Positions 62,531 to 64,000 of a stretch of 64,000 nucleotides of DNA are shown piece by piece (the first letter of the stretch is position 1; the number at the start of each line of letters is the position of its first letter). Source of the stretch: Agrobacterium tumefaciens (GTDB lineage: Bacteria > Pseudomonadota > Alphaproteobacteria > Rhizobiales > Rhizobiaceae). The translations under genes were made by a program, and so were the position numbers. Under the pieces are notes generated by a model. The model was not told the DNA's origin, searched no databases, and saw nothing but the letters and a program-made list of their open reading frames with translations. The stretch covers positions 55,178 to 119,177 of the forward strand of contig NZ_JXQV01000051.1 in the NCBI RefSeq assembly GCF_000834635.1. The letters are read 5' to 3'.

Positions 62531-63489
62531 GTTTCCTGAATATAGCGCTGGAGGTTCTGCCGCACGCGCTCAAAGGGAGTTGCGCCGCTATCATCGGGAA
62601 CGAATGTGTGACCGGTGATGCGTTCATATGCCTCTATATACACCTTCGAGGTCTGCAGCCGCAGCTCTTCAGGAATTTCTGGAATATCGTCCGCATAGGG
62701 GTCGCAGCGTTCTGCCACCCAGGAGCGGACAAAGTCCTTGTCGAAGCTATGGGGGCGGCTGCCTTCTTGGAAGGCCTGCTCATAGGTGTCAGCCATCCAA
62801 TAGCGGCTGCTGTCTGGTGTGTGGATTTCGTCGGCAAGAATGATGGTCCCGTTTTCATCGGTACCGAACTCATATTTTGTATCGACCAGAATAAGCCCTT
62901 GATTGGCAGCAATCTCCTGCCCGCGCTGGAACAGGGCCAGAGCGTATCGTGACAGGGTCTCCCATTGATCCGGCGTCAGCAGTCCCTTCTCAATAATTTC
63001 GGCTGGCGTCAGTGGTTCGTCATGGCCGCCATCGAACTCTTTGCTGGTCGGCGTGATGATCGGCGTCGGCAAAGCCTGATTGTCTTTCATGCCTTCAGGG
63101 AAGGTCACGCCATACATGTCCCGCACGCCCTTCTTATAGAGTGTGAGAATGGAGGTGCCGGTGGTGCCTGCCAGATATCCGCGCACAACGATCTCAACAG
63201 GCAGAATGTCGAGCCGCTTGCCGACTACCACATTGGGGTCAGGATAGGAGACGACATGGTTGGGGCAGATATCGCCTGTGTGTTCGAACCAGTAGCGTGC
63301 CGTCTGGGTCAGAATCTGTCCCTTATATGGTATGCATGTAAGAATTCGGTCAAAGGCGCTGAGACGGTCGGTGGATATAATGATGCGGTTGCCATCAGGC
63401 AGGTCATAATTCTCGCGCACCTTGCCTCGGTAATAGTGGGGAAGTTCGGAAATGACGGCTTCGGCAAGAACACGCACGGGATTGTCCAA
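62527..63489 (-). CDS. purC: Phosphoribosylaminoimidazole-succinocarboxamide synthase (SAICAR synthetase)
   Basis: A 320-residue PurC of the longer subgroup. [20 protein letters not shown] opens the ATP-binding domain; [29 protein letters not shown] and [16 protein letters not shown] are hallmark segments. It condenses CAIR with aspartate in de novo purine synthesis. The only in-frame start with an acceptable position is the TTG at 63489, with a weak AGAGAG just before it; an in-frame stop lies 27 nt further upstream. The true start could be slightly downstream. Its stop overlaps the TetR ATG. Confidence 0.93.
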   Translation of the reverse strand: MDNPVRVLAEAVISELPHYYRGKVRENYDLPDGNRIIISTDRLSAFDRILTCIPYKGQILTQTARYWFEHTGDICPNHVVSYPDPNVVVGKRLDILPVEIVVRGYLAGTTGTSILTLYKKGVRDMYGVTFPEGMKDNQALPTPIITPTSKEFDGGHDEPLTPAEIIEKGLLTPDQWETLSRYALALFQRGQEIAANQGLILVDTKYEFGTDENGTIILADEIHTPDSSRYWMADTYEQAFQEGSRPHSFDKDFVRSWVAERCDPYADDIPEIPEELRLQTSKVYIEAYERITGHTFVPDDSGATPFERVRQNLQRYIQET

Positions 63490-63678
63490 TCTCTCTATAT
63501 AAGGGCGATAACTATCTCAGGCGCGCCTGAGAGCTTGGATCACCCTATCGCATGTTTTAGAGGGAAGGACCAGTATCGCCTTTTTGTGGGTTTCGAGGGG
63601 CGGTCAGCCAAACGATATCAAATAATCGTATTAAACCAATAACTTAATGTTTTTCTGAATTTTCTCTCCGACCTGCTG
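63490..63678. other. Intergenic region between purC and the rrn promoter
   Basis: This divergent stretch contains no supported ORF and should hold the purC promoter on the minus strand. AT content rises between 63600 and 63665, an UP-element-like feature just upstream of the rrn -35. Confidence 0.45.
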
Positions 63679-63708
63679 TTGACTTGTTTGGGGGGTGTCC
63701 TCTATAAG
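63679..63708 (+). promoter_or_regulatory. rRNA-operon-type promoter
   Basis: -35 TTGACT (63679-63684) and -10 TATAAG (63703-63708) with 18-nt spacing. The following discriminator CCGCTCACTGACGAG is GC-rich as in stringently controlled rRNA promoters, and an A/T-rich region precedes it. Transcription should begin near 63715 and run rightward. Confidence 0.8.
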
Positions 63709-64000
63709 TCCGCTCACTGACGAGGGCGGCGGCGCTGCTAGCGACGATGTCCTTCGTTCTTGGAAAACCTGAGAATTGGCCGCGAGGTTTGGTTCTTGAG
63801 GATTGAGACTTTTGGGTTTTGGTTTGTTGGTTTTGACACGAATGTGTGTCTGTTTTTTGACAATTGAATATGGAAGAAAGAGAAACGTGGGCGGCGAGGC
63901 TTGCGGGATGTGGGAGAGATTTCGCATCCTTTGAAAGAGACTTTGACGGTCACGTTTTAATGAGAATACACCTGGTCATAATGAGCAGTGATGCGGATTA
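63709..64000 (+). other. rrn leader with boxA-like antitermination element; 16S rRNA expected beyond the right edge
   Basis: About 290 nt of leader, from the promoter to the window end, hold no coding signal; the 98- and 71-codon minus frames here are shadows. TGTTTTTTGACA at 63851-63862 resembles boxA (TGCTCTTTAACA). From memory, the segment around GAATATGGAAGAAAGAGAAA matches leaders upstream of 16S genes in Rhizobiales. The 16S gene itself is not inside this window. Confidence 0.7.

Noticed and set aside
63631..63927. A 98-codon minus-strand ORF in the last 400 nt
   Set aside because: It covers the predicted rrn promoter and leader, is low-complexity, and has no RBS or homology-like features.

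Overview
The window looks like chromosomal DNA of an alphaproteobacterium of the order Rhizobiales, most likely a member of the Rhizobiaceae close to Agrobacterium/Rhizobium. The evidence is a 5-aminolevulinate synthase type hemA under an FNR/FixK-type box, a thiCOSG operon behind a TPP riboswitch, a CyaC-like redox adenylate cyclase, an RND efflux operon preceded by a TetR gene as in Agrobacterium ameR-ameABC, an rrn promoter and leader at the right edge, and high-GC codon use. A canonical dxr argues against Brucella, which uses the DXR-like enzyme DRL. Genus-level placement is an inference. I see no insertion sequence, prophage, tRNA or CRISPR array.

Layout. 1-2.9 kb: tail of an OFA-type transporter, a soluble PAS-PAS chemoreceptor and a CheW. 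3-9.2 kb: tamB and tamA (outer-membrane protein assembly). 9.3-15.4 kb: glycine-zipper lipoprotein, hemA, zinT with a perfect Zur-type palindrome, dxr, a PAP2 phosphatase and an FAD monooxygenase. 15.4-25.1 kb: one long minus-strand operon encoding a complete peptide-type ABC importer followed by three glycosyltransferases. 25.2-30.0 kb: glycan genes (GT32, polysaccharide deacetylase, GT4, UDP-sugar dehydrogenase, small methyltransferase).

30.0-42.0 kb is the most unusual part. Two minus-strand cassettes lie end to end. The first contains a diheme/2Fe-2S adenylate cyclase (CyaC-like), a metallo-beta-lactamase-fold hydrolase, a stand-alone cyclic-nucleotide-binding protein and a 905-residue ABC-exporter-like protein. 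That last protein has lost its Walker A lysine, Walker B acidic residues, LSGGQ signature and H-loop histidine, and it carries three copies of a Q-loop-like module. I read this as a redox-to-cAMP signalling module with a catalytically dead ABC protein. The second cassette contains a small carrier protein, an acyl-CoA dehydrogenase homologue, an amino acid:[carrier protein] ligase (a truncated class II aaRS homologue), a DUF1839 protein and a GH2 beta-mannosidase-like protein. They are joined by very short gaps or overlaps and probably form one uncharacterised pathway.

42.1-52.5 kb: TPP riboswitch and thiCOSG, a P1-family peptidase, a short ModE, modABC (with a candidate Mo-box), an FAD amine oxidase, a stand-alone RAM-domain protein and small ORFs. 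52.7-55.7 kb: epmB-epmA divergent from efp, the EF-P lysylation set with its target Lys34. 55.7-63.5 kb: an RND tripartite efflux operon (outer-membrane factor, pump, adaptor) with an upstream TetR gene that overlaps purC by 4 nt. 63.5-64 kb: a strong rrn-type promoter and boxA-like leader. The 16S gene should start just beyond the window.
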